From Couchioplanes azureus (GTDB lineage Bacteria > Actinomycetota > Actinomycetes > Mycobacteriales > Micromonosporaceae), in assembly GCF_014648355.1 (NCBI RefSeq), contig NZ_BMQY01000002.1, positions 248,001 through 312,000 on the forward strand: a stretch of 64,000 bases of DNA, given 5' to 3'. A program made the translations under genes and the position numbers. Below the pieces are notes generated by a model. The model was not told the DNA's origin. It ran no database searches and saw only the letters and a program-made list of their open reading frames with translations. Below are positions 61,666 through 64,000 of this stretch, piece after piece; within the stretch, counting starts at the first letter, position 1; every line of letters starts with the position of its first letter.

Positions 61666-62411
61666 GCGAACACTCCGAGGGTGAGGCACCAGAGGGCGGC
61701 CACGAGGACGGCGTCGCGGACGCGCAACGGCACGACGTGACGCTCCGTGCGGGTGGGGTGGGCGCCGAACGCCCGGGACTCCATGGCCAGCGAGACCCGT
61801 TCGGCGTGCCGGATCCCGCCGGCGAGCAGGGGCACCGCGTAGCCGCCGTACCGGCGCACGCTCCCGATCGGGCCGCGGCCGCCGGCGAGCCCGCGCACCC
61901 GGTGCGCGCTGCGGATGACACCGAGTTCGTGGCGCAGGCGCGGGACGAAGCGGAACGCGGCGAGGGCGGCGTACCCGATGCGGTAGGGCACCCGCAGCTG
62001 GCGGACCATCGAGCGGACCAGGTCCGGGCCGGTGGTGGTGAGGCCGCCGACCAGGGCCAGCAGCACCACGGCGACCAGCCGCAGCCCCGTGGCCAGCCCG
62101 TTCTCCAGCGCCTCGGGCCACAGCTCGAACGGGCCGAACCGGGCGGGCGGCCGGGTGCCGGAGAACCGGGCCGGGTCGGTCCAGAGGCCGAACGAGCAGG
62201 TCATGACCGCCAGCGCGGCCGGCACGCCGAGCAGGATCCGGGCCAGCGTACGGCCGGACGCCCGCGCGCCGGCCAGGATCAGCACCAGCGCCACGGCGCA
62301 CACCAGCGCCGGGGTCGCCAGGTCGCGGGTGCCGATCACCAAGACCATGAGCGGCAGGGTCCCGAACAATATGGACAGCGGGTTGTACGTCCGCAGGTCG
62401 AGCACGCTCAC
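61662..62411 (-). CDS. ECF transporter T component (CbiQ/YkoC family)
   Basis: 249 residues, five to six helices, with the coupling helices typical of EcfT: the LVRSMVRQLRVPYRIGYAAL and ERVSLAMESRAFGAH (A-R-G type motif). It connects the ATPase to the S component. GTG at 62411 overlaps the ATPase stop (GTGA), and its own stop overlaps the S-component start (ATGA). Confidence 0.9.
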   Translation of the reverse strand: MSVLDLRTYNPLSILFGTLPLMVLVIGTRDLATPALVCAVALVLILAGARASGRTLARILLGVPAALAVMTCSFGLWTDPARFSGTRPPARFGPFELWPEALENGLATGLRLVAVVLLALVGGLTTTGPDLVRSMVRQLRVPYRIGYAALAAFRFVPRLRHELGVIRSAHRVRGLAGGRGPIGSVRRYGGYAVPLLAGGIRHAERVSLAMESRAFGAHPTRTERHVVPLRVRDAVLVAALWCLTLGVFA

Positions 62412-64000
62412 GCCGCACCCGCCGCGGCCGGAGCCGGAAGGTCGGCGAGGCGGGTCACGGCGCGCCATCGGTCGTGCCGGACCAGCGCGCGGGTGGCCCG
62501 GGCGACCGGTGGCGGGCGCAGCCCCGGCAGGTCGCGCGCGAACACCTCGGCCGGCGGGCCGTCGGCGGCGATCCGGCCGCCGGCGAGCGCGACGACCCGG
62601 GTCGCGTGCTCGGCCACGAGCTGCATGTCGTGGCTCACGACGATGACCGTGGTGCCCTCGGCGTGCAGGCCGGTGAGCAGGTCGAGCAGCTCGGCGGCGC
62701 GCTCGCGGTCCTGGCCGAACGTCGGCTCGTCGAGGACCAGGACCTCGGGGCGGACGATGACGGCGGTGCCGACCGACAGCCGCCGCTTCTGCCCGCCGGA
62801 CAGCAGGAAGGGGTGCAGCGCTCGCCACTCGCCGAGGCCGAACCGGGCGAGCACCTCCTCGACCCGGGCGGCCACCTCGTCCTCCGGCACGCCGCGCAGC
62901 CGCAGCCCGAGGGCCAGCTCGTCGTCGACGCGCCCGGTCACGAACTGGTGCTCGGGGTTCTGGAAGACGAAGCCGATCCGGCCGGCCAGCTCGCGGGCGC
63001 CGGCGCGCGCCGGGTCGAGCCCCGCGACCGTGACCGCGCCGCGCGGTGGCCGTACCACCCCGGCCACGGCCTGCACGAGGGTCGTCTTCCCGGCGCCGTT
63101 CGCGCCCACCACGGCGATCAGCTCGCCCCGGGCGACGCGCAGGCTGACGTCGTGCAGCACCGGCCGCCCGCCGCGCGCGACGGTGAGCCGGTCCACGACG
63201 AGCACCGGTTCGCCCGGCGGGGTGCCGGGCGCCCGGATCGCGGGCGCGGGCAGCTCGGGCCGGGCGTCCAGCGCCGCCGCCAGCTCGGCCGGGGTCAGCG
63301 GCAGCGGCTCCAGGGGTATGCCGGCCGCGCGCAGGCGCAGGGCCGCGAGGGCGCTGACGGGCAGCCAGACGCCGAGGTCGAGGAGCAGGTCGCAGTGCCG
63401 GCCGAGCGTCTCCCGCGCCGGACCGTCGAGGACCACCCGTCCCGCGCGGTCCAGCACGACCACCCGGTCGACGAGGTCGATCGCCGTGTCCAGGCTGTGC
63501 TCGACGAGCAGGACGCCCCGGTCACCGGCGGCGACGATCTCGCGCAGCACGGCGTAGACCTCCTCGACGCCGGCCGGGTCGAGGTTCGCCGTCGGCTCGT
63601 CGAGGACCAGCAGCGGGGCGCCCATCGCCAGCGCGCAGGCGATCGCGAGCCGCTGCCTCCCGCCGCCGGAGAGCCGGTCGGGGTCCTCGTCGCGGCGCTC
63701 CCACAGGCCGACCCGGCGCAGCGCCTCCTCGGCGCGGGCCAGCACCTCGCCGGCCGGCAGCCGCAGGTTCTCCGGTCCGAAGCAGACCTCGTCGAGGACG
63801 GTCGCGGTGACGATCTGGGCGTCCGGGTCCTGGAACACCATGGCCACGTCGCGGGCCAGGTCGCTCACCCGGTGCGCGCGGGTGTCCCGGCCGCCGACCT
63901 CGACGGCGCCGGTGAGCTCGGCGCCGACGACGTGCGGGATGAGGCCGTTGGTGGTCAGGGCGAGCGTCGACTTCCCGCAGCCGGACGGGCCGAGCAGCAG
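62408..64000 (-). CDS. ECF transporter double ATPase (YkoD-like), 5' partial
   Basis: At least 530 residues; the frame is open at the window end, starting inside the first domain at LLLGPSGCGKSTLAL (Walker A). Domain 1 then has AMVFQDPDAQIV, LSGGGRQRLAIA and LLVLDEPTANLDP. Domain 2 has VVGANGAGKTTLVQAVAGV, IGFVFQNPEHQF, LSGGQKRRLSVG and VLVLDEPTFGQD. It powers the ECF transporter whose T and S components follow with 4 bp overlaps. The true start is beyond position 64000. Confidence 0.93.
   Translation of the reverse strand: MLLGPSGCGKSTLALTTNGLIPHVVGAELTGAVEVGGRDTRAHRVSDLARDVAMVFQDPDAQIVTATVLDEVCFGPENLRLPAGEVLARAEEALRRVGLWERRDEDPDRLSGGGRQRLAIACALAMGAPLLVLDEPTANLDPAGVEEVYAVLREIVAAGDRGVLLVEHSLDTAIDLVDRVVVLDRAGRVVLDGPARETLGRHCDLLLDLGVWLPVSALAALRLRAAGIPLEPLPLTPAELAAALDARPELPAPAIRAPGTPPGEPVLVVDRLTVARGGRPVLHDVSLRVARGELIAVVGANGAGKTTLVQAVAGVVRPPRGAVTVAGLDPARAGARELAGRIGFVFQNPEHQFVTGRVDDELALGLRLRGVPEDEVAARVEEVLARFGLGEWRALHPFLLSGGQKRRLSVGTAVIVRPEVLVLDEPTFGQDRERAAELLDLLTGLHAEGTTVIVVSHDMQLVAEHATRVVALAGGRIAADGPPAEVFARDLPGLRPPPVARATRALVRHDRWRAVTRLADLPAPAAAGAA

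Overview
This is a high-GC (roughly 70-75 percent G+C) actinobacterial chromosome segment. GTG starts, many 1-8 bp translational overlaps, a furA-katG pair and F420-type enzymes all fit a filamentous actinomycete. A Micromonosporaceae-type host is plausible but is only inferred. I saw no tRNA, rRNA, CRISPR array, transposase or prophage gene.

The centre of the window is an enediyne biosynthetic locus. Positions 14018-23957 carry the five-gene cassette used to recognise enediyne producers: UnbL/E3, UnbV/E4, UnbU/E5, the iterative enediyne polyketide synthase PKSE and the hot-dog thioesterase E10. Around it, from about 5 kb to 42 kb (possibly 44.5 kb), lie genes that look like accessory biosynthesis, regulation and self-protection. 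These are an O-methyltransferase, a DegT-type PLP enzyme, an F420-type luciferase-fold oxidoreductase, a SnoaL-like protein, a methyltransferase-like/aminotransferase fusion, an F420-dependent NADP oxidoreductase-like protein, an acyl-CoA ligase, a duplicated-domain CoA transferase, a PIG-L deacetylase, two flavin oxidases, a two-part protein of unknown function and His-rich membrane proteins. Seven VOC (glyoxalase/bleomycin-resistance fold) genes are scattered through both arms. Six of them are clearly paralogous and lack the usual first metal ligand, which suggests ligand binding or drug sequestration rather than metal catalysis. Regulators are a SARP-type BTAD/ATPase protein, two related AraC proteins flanking a UbiB-like kinase, and an ArsR-type protein divergent from an MFS transporter.

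A short promoter element, GCAA-N5-GAGAA(G/A) placed 20-21 bp upstream of a -10-like hexamer, occurs at least seven times. Each copy points at an accessory gene or operon on one or the other arm (5.0, 9.6, 10.6, 33.8, 39.3, 40.3 and 42.2 kb). It links both arms into one putative regulon. The core cassette has a different signal: three GTCCAG-like direct repeats on a 10 bp period.

Left flank (1-5 kb): a cyclase-family protein cut by the window edge, katG-furA with a mycobacterial-like leaderless promoter, and an HxlR regulator divergent from a quinone-oxidoreductase-like gene. Right flank (44.5-64 kb): a secreted beta-helix protein, a GAF-EAL phosphodiesterase, a DUF6069/YCII/ECF42-type sigma operon with its probable autoregulated promoter, two large secreted proteins (one a glycoside-hydrolase-like enzyme with four IPT/TIG domains), a TSUP exporter, a PadR/membrane pair, DUF2243 and CtaG-like membrane proteins, a STAS protein, a siderophore-interacting protein and a YkoEDC-like ECF transporter whose ATPase gene runs off the window end.
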